Shown: positions 36,855-45,504, counted from the stretch's first letter. The stretch is 64,000 nucleotides of DNA from Janthinobacterium sp. PAMC25594 (GCF_019443505.1 NZ_CP080377.1:1364001-1428000), one strand, 5' to 3'. Notes: generated from the letters alone by a model not told the origin. Made by a program: numbers and translations.

Positions 36855-37736
36855 CTACAGCTTCTGTTGCAAAAATTCGAGGAAGCAGCTGATGCGCTGC
36901 GCCAGCTGCGTATTGCGGTAGTAGACGGCGTGGATCTGCTGGCGGTAGCCCGTGTAGAACGGCTGCAGCACCTGCACCAGGCGGCCGGCGGCGATGTCGT
37001 CCTTCGTCATGAAGTCGGACAGGCAGACGATGCCCTGGTCATGCAGCGCCAGCTGACGCAGGGTTTCGCCGCTGGAGGCGGCCAGCGCGGGCACGATCTG
37101 CAGGCTGTTGCCCGCTTCGTGGCGCAGCGGCCAGTGATTCCCCAGTTCATATTGCGCAAAACCCAACAGCGCATGGCCGGACAGCGCTTCCGGCGTGGCG
37201 GGTACGCCGTGGCGCGCCAGGTAGGCGGGCGTGGCCAGCACGTGCAGGGGACTGGCACTGAGCGGGCGCGCATGCAGGGTCGAGTCGACCAGGGCGCCGA
37301 TGCGAATGGCGATGTCGGTGCGGTGCTCGAGCAGGTCGGCGATCTGGTCGTTGCTGGTCAGTTCCAGGCGGATGTCCGGGTACATGGCGCGAAACTCGGC
37401 CACGTGGGGCACCACGCAATGGAGCATGAAGGGCGAGGCGGCATCGACGGACAGGCGCCCGGCCGGCTTCTGGCGGCGGATGCGGATCGATTCCTCCACA
37501 TCCTCCATCGAGGCGAGGATGGCGCGCGCCTTGTCCAGGAACAGCTGCCCCTCTTCCGTCAGCTCCATGCGCCGCGTGGTGCGCGTCAGCAGCGAGGTGG
37601 CCAGCTTGTCTTCCAGGCGCGACAGCGCGCGGCTGACGCCCGAGGTGGTTTGTCCCAGGTGCACGGCGGCCGCGCTCAGGGTGCCGCTGTCGATGACGGT
37701 GACGAAGATTTTCAGGTCGTCCGAATTGATATCCAT
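36855..37736 (-). CDS. LysR family transcriptional regulator
   Basis: 293 residues. The N-terminal winged HTH (residues 1-65) includes LGQTTSGVSRALSRLEDKLATSLLTRTTRRMELTEEG split over the usual recognition helix and wing. The effector-binding domain has PAGRLSVDAASPFMLH and IADLLEHRTDIAIRIG. It resembles the YafC/DsdC-like single-domain group that often controls a neighbouring oxidoreductase or exporter; no such target is obvious here. A 12-bp palindrome and a long inverted repeat lie directly upstream and may be its own operator. Confidence 0.93.
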   Translation of the reverse strand: MDINSDDLKIFVTVIDSGTLSAAAVHLGQTTSGVSRALSRLEDKLATSLLTRTTRRMELTEEGQLFLDKARAILASMEDVEESIRIRRQKPAGRLSVDAASPFMLHCVVPHVAEFRAMYPDIRLELTSNDQIADLLEHRTDIAIRIGALVDSTLHARPLSASPLHVLATPAYLARHGVPATPEALSGHALLGFAQYELGNHWPLRHEAGNSLQIVPALAASSGETLRQLALHDQGIVCLSDFMTKDDIAAGRLVQVLQPFYTGYRQQIHAVYYRNTQLAQRISCFLEFLQQKL

Positions 37737-37797
37737 TGTTGCCTTATTATTGACTGCGTTTCACATATCGCGCCATTATAATGGAATCATGGCAACA
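37737..37797 (-). promoter_or_regulatory. Palindromic promoter/operator region of the LysR gene
   Basis: CCATTATAATGG (37773-37784) is a perfect 12-bp palindrome that contains TATAAT on both strands. It lies inside a wider inverted repeat, TGTTGCC (37737-37743) and GGCAACA (37791-37797). No good -35 box sits 17 bases from the TATAAT. Autoregulation by the LysR protein is plausible. Confidence 0.45.
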
Positions 37798-37816
37798 GTG
37801 AGGGTCGGCGACAACG

Positions 37817-38434
37817 TCAGGCAACGTAGAACAAAATGGCGATAAAATGACAGCTACTGCCGGCCAGCACGAACAGGTGCCAGATGCCGTGGCCATGGCG
37901 CAGCTTGTGGTCGGTGGCGTAGAAAGCGATGCCGCCCGTGTAGCACAGCCCGCCTGCCACCAGCCACAGGAAGCCGTTCCACTCGAGCGCCGCCAGCAGC
38001 GGCTTGATGCCGATGACGATGAGCCAGCCCATGGCCACGTAAATCACCAGCGACAGGATGCGCGCGCCTTTTGCGTACACATATTCCTGCACGATGCCAA
38101 ACAGCGCCAGGCCCCAGACGACGCCGAACAGCGACCAGCCCCACGGCCCGCGCAGGGTCACCAGCATGAAGGGCGTATAGGTTCCCGCGATGAGCAGGTA
38201 GATGGCGCAGTGGTCGAGCCGCTGCAGCACGGCCTTGGCCTTGCCGCGCACGCTGTGGTACAGGCTGGAAGTGAGGTACAAGGTCAGCAGCATGACCGCA
38301 TACACGCTGCAGCTGACGATTTTCCAGGGGTCGCCCGTGCGCGCCGCCACGACGATCAGGATGACGCCGCCGATGGCCGCCAGCGCGGCGCCCACCGTAT
38401 GGGAAATGCTGTTGAACCGTTCACCGTGGTACAT
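37817..38434 (-). CDS. Hemolysin III family (PAQR-like) membrane protein
   Basis: 205 residues with seven membrane segments. The zinc-site motifs of the superfamily are present: SSLYHS (Ser, His), DHCAIYLLIAGTYTP (Asp, His) and HGIWHLFVLAGSSCH (two His). The E. coli relative is YqfA. Despite the name, most members are not haemolysins; a membrane hydrolase or lipid-homeostasis role is suspected in the family. It lies upstream of the LysR gene on the same strand with 80 bases between them. Confidence 0.9.
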   Translation of the reverse strand: MYHGERFNSISHTVGAALAAIGGVILIVVAARTGDPWKIVSCSVYAVMLLTLYLTSSLYHSVRGKAKAVLQRLDHCAIYLLIAGTYTPFMLVTLRGPWGWSLFGVVWGLALFGIVQEYVYAKGARILSLVIYVAMGWLIVIGIKPLLAALEWNGFLWLVAGGLCYTGGIAFYATDHKLRHGHGIWHLFVLAGSSCHFIAILFYVA

Positions 38435-38476
38435 GCTTAAGCCCGCTTCGTTAAAAACAGGCTCATCCTACACGCT

Positions 38477-38519
38477 TGGGGTCAGACCCGTCGGGACTCG
38501 GCGTCCCCGTCCGACCCCA
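38477..38519. repeat. GGGGTC-type intergenic inverted repeat
   Basis: TGGGGTCAGAC (38477-38487) and GTCCGACCCCA (38509-38519), 11-bp arms with one mismatch around a 21-base centre CCGTCGGGACTCGGCGTCCC (first 20). It lies between the hemolysin III gene start and the NYN gene end. The GGGTC-type arms resemble dispersed REP-like elements of other proteobacteria (recollection). Confidence 0.7.
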
Positions 38520-38540
38520 GTCCTTGCTTTGGGGTTTCAA

Positions 38541-40037
38541 TCAAGCCGCTTCCGCTTTCTTGCGCGCGGGACGGCGTGCTGGCGTCTTGCGCGGCGCCTT
38601 GGCCGGCTTGTCTTCCGCCATGACGGCCACTTCCACCGGCGCCACTTCGACAACAGGCGCCGCTTCCACTACGGCGTCAACCGCCTTCTTGGCCGGCTTT
38701 TTCGATGCTGCCGCCTTGCGGGCCGGCGTGCGCGGCTTGGCCTTAGTCTTCGCTTCGGCGACGGTGTCCACAATCACTTCAGCTACCGGTTCAGGCACGG
38801 GCATGGCTTCCGCCACCACCACCTCGACGGCCTCGGCGCGCGCTTCACGGGCGCCATCGCCATTCTTGCGGCCGCCACGGCCATTGCGGCGCGAACCGCG
38901 CTTGGCGCTGCCCTCTTCCGCCACGACCTCGACCGCGGCTTCGGCCACTTCATGCACGATCTCCGGCTGTGGCGCCGGCGCATACTGCTCGATGACAGCC
39001 GATTCGGCCTCGGCCACCGGCACGAAAGCCTGTGGCGCGGACTCGCCGCGGCGTTGCTCGTTCTGCTTGCGGCCGCCACGACCATTGCGGCGCGAATCGC
39101 GGCGGCTGCCGCCTTCGCGGCTGTTGCCCTCTTCCGCCGTCGCGCCGGTCTCGCCACTGGCGCTTGTCTCGCTGGCGGCATCCGCGTTCACGGCGGCAGG
39201 CACGGCCACCAGGCCGCTGCTGCGGTAGACATAGGCACCCGATTTCTCATCGCGGCCAAATTCCAGCAAGCCGCGCGCCTGCGCTTCTTCCAGCAGGTTG
39301 CCGAAGGTGCGGAAACCGTAATACGATTCGCTGAAGTCCGGCTTGCGGCGCTTGATCGCTTCTTTCAGCATCGAAGCCCAGATCTTGCCGCTGTCGCCCC
39401 GTTCGGACACCAGCGCGTCGAACGTCTCGACGGCCATCTCGATCGCTTCCGTCTTGCGCGACTCGTATTTTTCCTTGCGGCGCACTTCTTCGTCGGGCGA
39501 GCGCTTGACAGCGGCAGCCGGGCTTTCGCGCGCATCGCGCTTGGCGGCCGTGCGGCGGCTCTCGCGCACCAGGTCATCGTAGAAAATGAATTCGTCGCAG
39601 TTCGCCACCAGCAGGTCGGAGGTCGACTGCTTGACGCCCACGCCGATCACCTGCTTGGCGTTTTCGCGCAGTTTCGACACCAGCGGAGAGAAATCGGAAT
39701 CGCCGCTGATGATGACGAAGGTGTTCACGTGGGCCTTGGTGTAGCACAGGTCCAGTGCATCGACGACGAGGCGGATGTCGGCCGAATTCTTGCCGGACTG
39801 GCGCACGTGGGGAATTTCGATCAGCTCGAAGTTCGCTTCGTGCATGGTGCCCTTGAAACTTTTATAACGGTCCCAGTCGCAATATGCCTTCTTGACAACG
39901 ATGCTGCCCTTGAGCAGCAAGCGTTCGAGGATGGGCTTGATATCGAATTTTTCGTAATTTGCATCTCGCACGCCGAGCGCGACGTTCTCGAAGTCGCAAA
40001 ACACGGCCATGCTGAGGTTTTCTGGGGATGACGCCAT
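38541..40037 (-). CDS. NYN ribonuclease-like protein with OST-HTH/LOTUS domain
   Basis: 498 residues from ATG 40037. The N-terminal NYN (PIN-like, LabA-type) domain has acidic sites in FCDFEN (13-18), SADIRLVVDAL (near 85-95) and SGDSDFSPLV (111-120), a pattern of metal-dependent RNases. An OST-HTH/LOTUS domain follows (about 215-285, KIWASMLKEAIKRRKP and YGFRTFGNLLEEAQ), a fold known to bind RNA. The last 200 residues are low complexity, with RRNGRGGRKN boxes and Ala/Glu/Val/Lys runs like an RNase E tail. The combination suggests an RNA-processing factor (inference). Confidence 0.88.
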   Translation of the reverse strand: MASSPENLSMAVFCDFENVALGVRDANYEKFDIKPILERLLLKGSIVVKKAYCDWDRYKSFKGTMHEANFELIEIPHVRQSGKNSADIRLVVDALDLCYTKAHVNTFVIISGDSDFSPLVSKLRENAKQVIGVGVKQSTSDLLVANCDEFIFYDDLVRESRRTAAKRDARESPAAAVKRSPDEEVRRKEKYESRKTEAIEMAVETFDALVSERGDSGKIWASMLKEAIKRRKPDFSESYYGFRTFGNLLEEAQARGLLEFGRDEKSGAYVYRSSGLVAVPAAVNADAASETSASGETGATAEEGNSREGGSRRDSRRNGRGGRKQNEQRRGESAPQAFVPVAEAESAVIEQYAPAPQPEIVHEVAEAAVEVVAEEGSAKRGSRRNGRGGRKNGDGAREARAEAVEVVVAEAMPVPEPVAEVIVDTVAEAKTKAKPRTPARKAAASKKPAKKAVDAVVEAAPVVEVAPVEVAVMAEDKPAKAPRKTPARRPARKKAEAA

Positions 40038-40149
40038 AAGGGTGAATTCTCGCTGGATAATAAGGGCGGACGGGAAGCGCAACGCCTCCCTTTTCGCCTA
40101 GTATATTCGCCCATCGCCCGTTTCGGCGACAACTATCGTGCGCGGCGGC

Positions 40150-41292
40150 CTATTGCGCACCGCCGACGGCGCTGGCACCGGGCCAAACAACGCTTTCATC
40201 GACCGAATACAACTGGCACGGCAGGCTGCTGCGGCGCTGGCACGAAGCGAGTGCGCGCACCTCGGGACTTTCGCCCTCCTCGGCCCAGCCCCAGGCGCCG
40301 CTGGCCGACAGGGCAAAGGCGCGCGGCGCGGTTTTCTCGAGGAATACGCGGTAGGCCGCGCGGCCCTGCTCTTCCAGATACGGCACGGCGGCGATATCGT
40401 CCTGCGGGGCGAAATGCGTGGCGGGCGGCGGCGGCGCATCGGCCACGCGGTAAACCTGCCGCACCGGCATGCCGACTCTCTGCAGAAAGCGCTCGGTGGC
40501 GGGCAGCCACACGGCCACGCCGTCGCGGCTGCCCAGGGTCAGGTGGGCGTCGCGCTTGAACGGGCCATAGGCCAGCAATTGTGCCCGGCCGCCTGAACCG
40601 GTAAAGGAATTGAACAACCGCCGCGCCAGCGCCGGCGAAAAATACGAGTCGTTCGCGCCATACAGCCACAGGCTGGGGATGTGGTTGTAGGCGCCCAGGG
40701 TGGCGAAGGTCTTGGCCAGCGCCCCTTGCCAGTCGCAGCCGGGCATGTCGACGCGCAGGCCGCCGGCAAAATTGAGCACGCCGCGCACGCCGGGCACCAT
40801 CCGGGTGGCCAGCGCCAGCGCCGCCATGCCGCCATACGACTGCCCCGCGACGACGATGCGCTGCGGGTCGACCCAGCTCTGGCGGCGCGCATACGCCAGT
40901 GCGGCCAGCATGTCGCGCGCCTGGCCCTGGGCGTTGCCCAGCATGTCGCAGCCAAAATCGCGATAGGCGCCCGTGGAGCGGGCAAAACCGGCGCGCATGG
41001 GCAGCATCACCGCATAGCCGCGGCGCACGAACTCGGTGGCCATATAGATGAAGCGCTCGCGCTGCTGCAGCCGGGCCGGGCCGGCCTGCTTGCCGTGATT
41101 CATCAGCAGCAAGGGAAACGGTCCGGGCCCGGCGGGACGGAACACCGTCGTCTCCAGCACCTCGCGCAAGCCGTCGCCGGCCGGCACCATGATCACCTGC
41201 TCGTTCAGGCGCGCATCGAGCGGCAACTGCAAGGGAACAAACTGGGCTTTCAGGGGCAGGCAAGGCAGACTGAGCAGCAAACCCAGGAACAT
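40150..41292 (-). CDS. Secreted alpha/beta hydrolase (dienelactone hydrolase/peptidase family)
   Basis: 380 residues from ATG 41292, which opens a signal peptide (MFLGLLLSLPCLPLKA). The long frame to 41448 has no credible N-terminus. The hydrolase fold shows LLLMNHGKQAG near 62-72 and the nucleophile motif GQSYGG with Ser152; the likely aspartate is in LYGANDSYFSP and the histidine in RDAHLTLG. Such periplasmic hydrolases of the prolyl-oligopeptidase/DLH type act on esters or peptides; the substrate is unknown. It is divergent from the flagellar-rod-like gene. Confidence 0.8.
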   Translation of the reverse strand: MFLGLLLSLPCLPLKAQFVPLQLPLDARLNEQVIMVPAGDGLREVLETTVFRPAGPGPFPLLLMNHGKQAGPARLQQRERFIYMATEFVRRGYAVMLPMRAGFARSTGAYRDFGCDMLGNAQGQARDMLAALAYARRQSWVDPQRIVVAGQSYGGMAALALATRMVPGVRGVLNFAGGLRVDMPGCDWQGALAKTFATLGAYNHIPSLWLYGANDSYFSPALARRLFNSFTGSGGRAQLLAYGPFKRDAHLTLGSRDGVAVWLPATERFLQRVGMPVRQVYRVADAPPPPATHFAPQDDIAAVPYLEEQGRAAYRVFLEKTAPRAFALSASGAWGWAEEGESPEVRALASCQRRSSLPCQLYSVDESVVWPGASAVGGAQ

Positions 41293-41495
41293 GGGGCGAA
41301 GCAGATGAAAAATGGCGGACTCCGTGGATGACTTCCCTGCCAGTCTAGACAGTGAAATGCCACAGGACAATATAAAAAAATTACGTGATGCACCTATTTT
41401 TTTGCGGCAAGATCCAACAGAAAAAATTGTTGCCTTACACCACCACACTTTTCCCGCTGGCGGGAGTAAACTGGATGTATTCTGAAGGAGTCGCC

Positions 41496-41867
41496 ATGTC
41501 CATCTCCGCCCTCACCACCGGTACTTCGGGGCTGACCGCCAACCAGCGCGCGCTGGATGTGGCCGCCAACAATATCGCCAATGCGAATACGCCGGGCTTC
41601 CAGCCGCAACAAGCCGAGTTCCAGGAGTCCAGTCCGGCCGGCACGGGCGTCACGCTGTCCGTCGAAGGGCGCAAGCTGGCCGCCAGCGAAAGCGTCAGCG
41701 GCGCCAATGCAACTGCGGCCAAGGCGGCCGAAAGCCGGCCGAACGGCGTCGGCCTGGCATCCGAACTGACGGATAACCTCGTCTACAAGGCCGGTTTTAA
41801 TTTATCGGCGAATGTCGTCAAGGCGGCCGACCAGGCGCTGGGCAGCCTGATCGACGTCAAGACTTAA
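41496..41867 (+). CDS. Small flagellar basal-body rod-domain protein (FlgC-like), orphan
   Basis: 123 residues from ATG 41496, behind GAAGGAG. The N-terminal flagellar rod signature is clear: MSISALTTGTSGLTANQRAL, then DVAANNIANANTPGF. The C-terminal end (NLVYKAGFNLSANVVKAADQ) matches the rod-protein C-terminal helix. At 123 residues it is near FlgC size, but it lies alone, without other flagellar genes, and has a Gly/Ala-rich middle. It is either a dispersed accessory rod protein or a decayed paralogue. Confidence 0.75.
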   Translation: MSISALTTGTSGLTANQRALDVAANNIANANTPGFQPQQAEFQESSPAGTGVTLSVEGRKLAASESVSGANATAAKAAESRPNGVGLASELTDNLVYKAGFNLSANVVKAADQALGSLIDVKT

Positions 41868-41883
41868 GCACAGTCACTACCGG

Positions 41884-42492
41884 TTAGATAGTCTGATTTT
41901 TCATTTCCAGCGCCAAGGGCGCCATCGCCGGCCGGATCAATGCCAGCAGCCGTTCGGCGGGAATGCCGTCGCGCGCCTGCACCGACAGACCGTGCAGCAA
42001 GGCCGCATAATAGTCGCCCAGCGCCTGCACGTCCGCATCCTCTTTTAATTCTCCCGCCAGCTGCGCCGCGCGCAAGCGCTCGATGACCGCTTGCGTGCGC
42101 GCGCGGCGGTGCTGCGCCAGCCAGTCGGCGATGCCGGCGTTTTCCGCGCTCGTGTTGGTCGCGGCCGTGACCACCATGCAGCCTTGCGGCTGGCCGCTGC
42201 GCGTGTACAGCAGCACGGCCTCTTCCAGCATGCGCGCCACCGCGTCGCGCACATTCAGGCTGGCCGCCAGCGCGTGCACGGCAAACGCGCCTTCTCCCGT
42301 TTCATACAACTCCACGGCTTCGCGGAACAGCTGCTCCTTCGAGCCGAACGCCGCATAGATGCGCGCCGAGGCGATGCCCAGCGCCGCCACCAGGTCGGCC
42401 ATCGACACGCCTTCATAGCCGCGCGTCCAGAACGCGTCACGCGCTTTTGCCAGCGCCAGCGCGCGGTCAAATTCCCTCGGTCTTCCTGCCAT
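41884..42492 (-). CDS. TetR family transcriptional regulator
   Basis: 202 residues from ATG 42492. The N-terminal HTH is typical: FWTRGYEGVSMADLVAALG, IASARIYAAFGSKEQLFREA. The ligand domain is of the TetR_C type with QPQGCMVVTAATNTS. It is divergent from the isomerase-hydrolase operon, whose promoter region contains a perfect 16-bp palindrome at +1, most likely its operator. Induction by a substrate of that operon is the natural reading (inference). Confidence 0.92.
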   Translation of the reverse strand: MAGRPREFDRALALAKARDAFWTRGYEGVSMADLVAALGIASARIYAAFGSKEQLFREAVELYETGEGAFAVHALAASLNVRDAVARMLEEAVLLYTRSGQPQGCMVVTAATNTSAENAGIADWLAQHRRARTQAVIERLRAAQLAGELKEDADVQALGDYYAALLHGLSVQARDGIPAERLLALIRPAMAPLALEMKNQTI

Positions 42493-42574
42493 TGTGATCC
42501 TCTGCTTACGAAGTGGCGGCCAGTATAACGCCTGGCACGCAAGCCGCCTTCGCGATTTATTTTGCATCGACGCC

Positions 42575-42618
42575 TTGACCGCGCCAACAATTTCACCTAT
42601 TCTTTGTCGATCGACAAA
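42575..42618 (+). promoter_or_regulatory. Promoter with TetR-type operator palindrome
   Basis: TTGACC (42575-42580), a 17-base spacer, TATTCT (42598-42603), and the perfect 16-bp palindrome TTTGTCGATCGACAAA at 42603-42618. The palindrome sits on the expected transcription start (about 42,610) and ends 14 bases before the isomerase ATG, so bound repressor would block initiation. AGGAG at 42624-42628 is the ribosome site. Confidence 0.72.
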
Positions 42619-42632
42619 CAATAGGAGCCGAT

Positions 42633-43694
42633 ATGAAAACCATCCAAGGACCGAGCCTGCACCTGGCACAATTCGCCGCCGACACGGCGCCCTTCAACAC
42701 CCTGCCCGCCATCGCCGAATGGGCGGCCGGCATGGGCTTCAAGGCCTTGCAGATTCCCGCCTGGGATGCGCGCCTGTTCGACGTGGCGCAGGCCGCGCAC
42801 AGCCAGCAATACTGCGACGACCTCGTTGCCATGCTGGCCAGCCATGGCCTGGTCATCAGCGAACTGACGACGCACATCCTCGGCCAGCTGGTGGCCGTGC
42901 ACCCGGCCTACGACGCGCTGTGCGACAGCTTCGCCCCGGCACACCTGCACGGCCAGCCGGCGGCGCGCACCGAGTGGGCCATCGAGCAAGTGAAACTGGC
43001 GGCCATGGCCTCGAAGCGCCTGGGCCTGACCGACATGGGCACGTTTTCCGGTTCGTTCGCCTGGCCGTATCTGTTCCCGTTCCCGCAACGCCCGCCCGGC
43101 CTGATCGAAACGGCCTTCGACGAACTGGCGCGCCGCTGGCTGCCCATCCTCGACGTGTGCGAAGAACAGGGCGTCAACCTGTGCTATGAAATCCACCCCA
43201 GCGAAGACCTGCATGACGGCATCAGCTTCGAGATGTTTTATGAACGCGTGGGCCGCCACCCGCGCTGCAAGATGCTGTTCGACCCCAGTCACTTCGTGCT
43301 GCAGCAGCTGAACTACCTGGAATTCATCGACATCTACAAGGAGCACATCCGCATGTTCCATGTGAAGGATGCGGAATTCAATCCGACGGGGCGGCAAGGC
43401 ATTTACGGCGGCTACCAGTCGTGGGAAAACCGCGCCGGGCGCTTCCGTTCGCTCGGTGATGGCCAGGTCGATTTCAAGGCGATTTTTTCAAAGATGGCGC
43501 AAAACGACTACGCGGGCTGGGCGACGCTGGAATGGGAGTGCTGCCTGAAGGACCAGGAAGTGGGGGCGCGCGAAGGCGTGGCCTTCATCAATGCCCACAT
43601 CATCCCCGTCACCGACAAGATCTTCGACGACTTCGCCGGCGCCCCCGTCAGCAAGCAACAGATCAATACCCTGCTGGGCATCCAGCATAATTAA
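42633..43694 (+). CDS. Sugar phosphate isomerase/epimerase family (TIM barrel)
   Basis: 353 residues. Xylose-isomerase-like TIM barrel of the AP_endonuc_2 superfamily, with the metal-binding pattern of such enzymes: CYEIHPSED (Glu, His), LFDPSHFVLQQLNY (Asp, His), FHVKDAEF (His, Asp) and TLEWE near the end. Substrates in this family are sugars or related ketones, so the real one is unknown. First gene of a three-gene operon with two hydrolases, under the TetR-type operator. Confidence 0.88.
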   Translation: MKTIQGPSLHLAQFAADTAPFNTLPAIAEWAAGMGFKALQIPAWDARLFDVAQAAHSQQYCDDLVAMLASHGLVISELTTHILGQLVAVHPAYDALCDSFAPAHLHGQPAARTEWAIEQVKLAAMASKRLGLTDMGTFSGSFAWPYLFPFPQRPPGLIETAFDELARRWLPILDVCEEQGVNLCYEIHPSEDLHDGISFEMFYERVGRHPRCKMLFDPSHFVLQQLNYLEFIDIYKEHIRMFHVKDAEFNPTGRQGIYGGYQSWENRAGRFRSLGDGQVDFKAIFSKMAQNDYAGWATLEWECCLKDQEVGAREGVAFINAHIIPVTDKIFDDFAGAPVSKQQINTLLGIQHN

Positions 43695-43706
43695 TCAAGG
43701 AAAAAT

Positions 43707-44567
43707 ATGAACGACTTCATTCACGATTACGTCCGCATCGACGGCCAACGCCTGCATTGCGTCATCGCTGGTCCCGCCACCGGCAAACCCGTGCTCCTGA
43801 TTCCCGGCTGGCCGCAAACCTGGTATGCGTGGCGCCACGTGATGGCGGCGCTGGCGGCCAATGGCTATCAGGCCATCGCCATCGACCCGCCAGGCAGCGG
43901 CCACTCCAGCCGCCCCGCCGATGGCTACGACACCGGCGCCGTGGCCGCCACCCTGCACCGCGCCATGCTGGCACTGGGCCATGCGCAGTACGACGTGGTG
44001 GGTCACGACATCGGCATGTGGGTCGGCTATGCGCTGGCCAGCGATTTCCCGCAGGCCGTGACGAAACTGGCGCTGACGGAAGCCGTGATTCCCGGCCTGG
44101 CGCCCGCGCCACCGATTTTCGTCGCGCCGTCGGATAACATCTTCCTGTGGCACTTCATGTTCAACCAGGTGCTCGATTTGCCGGAAATGCTCACGGCGGG
44201 CAAGGAACGCGAGTACATCCGCTTCATTTTCGACCGCTGGTCGTACCGCCGCGACAAGGTGGCCGTCGACGTGTATGCGGACGCGTATGCCACGCCGGGC
44301 GCCCTGCGCGCGGGCTTCGCCTACTACCGCGCCATTCCAGAAACCATCCGGCAAAATCTGGAACGGGCAAAACACAGCCTGCCGATGCCGGTGCTGGCCA
44401 TCGGCGCCGACCACGCGACGAATGACGCACCCCTGCTGACCATGCAGGGCAAGGCGGATCAGTTACAAGGCGCCATCGTCGCCGAATGCGGCCACTTCAT
44501 CATGGAAGAACAGCCGGAAGCCTTCATCGCCCACCTGCTGCCCTTCCTGGCCGGAGAGCCCGCATGA
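43707..44567 (+). CDS. Alpha/beta hydrolase, epoxide hydrolase/dehalogenase-like (Asp nucleophile)
   Basis: 286 residues. The nucleophile elbow is GHDIG with Asp101, as in epoxide hydrolases and haloalkane dehalogenases, not the serine of esterases. The oxyanion segment is PGWPQTWYAW (33-42), the cap domain covers about 135-215, and the catalytic His is in CGHFIMEEQPEAF near 265. It lies 12 bases after the isomerase gene, and its stop overlaps the next start (ATGA). It probably opens epoxides or similar ring substrates (inference). Confidence 0.88.
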   Translation: MNDFIHDYVRIDGQRLHCVIAGPATGKPVLLIPGWPQTWYAWRHVMAALAANGYQAIAIDPPGSGHSSRPADGYDTGAVAATLHRAMLALGHAQYDVVGHDIGMWVGYALASDFPQAVTKLALTEAVIPGLAPAPPIFVAPSDNIFLWHFMFNQVLDLPEMLTAGKEREYIRFIFDRWSYRRDKVAVDVYADAYATPGALRAGFAYYRAIPETIRQNLERAKHSLPMPVLAIGADHATNDAPLLTMQGKADQLQGAIVAECGHFIMEEQPEAFIAHLLPFLAGEPA

Positions 44568-45493
44568 GCCTCGATCCACTGATCGCCGCCTGGCTGGAAG
44601 AGAGCAAAAATGCGCCGCCGCCCGCCTCGCTGGCAGACCTGCGCGCCGCCACGGAGACGGGCTTGCGCCAGCTGCACGGACCGATGGAGGACGTCGCCTC
44701 GATCAGGGATTACGTGCTGCCGGGCGAACATGCGCTCATCGTGCGCGCCTACGTGCCGGCTGGCGCGGATACGAGTTCCCCCCTGCCCGCCATCGTCTTT
44801 GCGCATGGCGGCGGATGGTGCCTGTGCTCGCTGGACCTGTACGACAATCCGTGCCGCGCGCTGGCCAACGCCACCGGCTGCGTGATCTTTTCCGTCGACT
44901 ACCGGCTGGCGCCCGAGCACAAGTTCCCCGTGCCGCTAGCCGACTTTTACCGGGCACTATGCTGGGTCGCCCAGCATGCCGCAGTGCTGGGCATCGACGC
45001 GAAGCGCCTCGCCGTGGGCGGCGACAGCGCGGGCGGCAACCTGGCCGCCGCAGCGGCACTGATGGCGCGCGACCAGGCCGGTCCCGCGCTGGCGCACCAG
45101 TTGCTGCTGTACCCGGCGCTCGATTTCGCCTTCGACACGGCTTCGTACCAGCGCTATGCGGAGGGCCATTCGCTGACGCGGGAAGCGATGCGTTTTTGCT
45201 GGTCGGCCTACCTGAACGCGCCGGCAGAAGGGAGCAATCCGTATGCGGCACCGCTGCGGGCCGCCTCACTGAAGGACTTGCCACCGGCGACGGTGCTGGT
45301 GTGCGAATTCGATCCGCTGCAGGACGAGGGCGCGGCGTATGCGCGGCGCTTGCGCGATGACGGCGTGGCGGCGCAATGCGTGCAGCTCGACGGCATGATC
45401 CATGCATCGATACACATGCCGGGCCTGACGCCAGCGGCGCGGGGATTGTTTGACGTGGCGGGACTGGCGATGCGGAAGGCGCTGGGAAGGTAA
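44564..45493 (+). CDS. Alpha/beta hydrolase, HSL/acetyl-esterase family
   Basis: 309 residues. The HSL-family oxyanion motif HGGGW is at 81-85, DYRLAPEH at 112-119, and the nucleophile motif GDSAG at 153-157 (Ser155). The catalytic Asp is expected in CEFDPLQDEG and the His in GMIHASIHM near the end. It overlaps the preceding hydrolase gene by four bases (ATGA), so the two are coupled. It is probably an esterase for small acyl esters; with the epoxide-hydrolase-like gene it suggests degradation of a cyclic or esterified compound. Confidence 0.92.
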   Translation: MSLDPLIAAWLEESKNAPPPASLADLRAATETGLRQLHGPMEDVASIRDYVLPGEHALIVRAYVPAGADTSSPLPAIVFAHGGGWCLCSLDLYDNPCRALANATGCVIFSVDYRLAPEHKFPVPLADFYRALCWVAQHAAVLGIDAKRLAVGGDSAGGNLAAAAALMARDQAGPALAHQLLLYPALDFAFDTASYQRYAEGHSLTREAMRFCWSAYLNAPAEGSNPYAAPLRAASLKDLPPATVLVCEFDPLQDEGAAYARRLRDDGVAAQCVQLDGMIHASIHMPGLTPAARGLFDVAGLAMRKALGR

Positions 45494-45504
45494 GCAGGGA
45501 AGGT

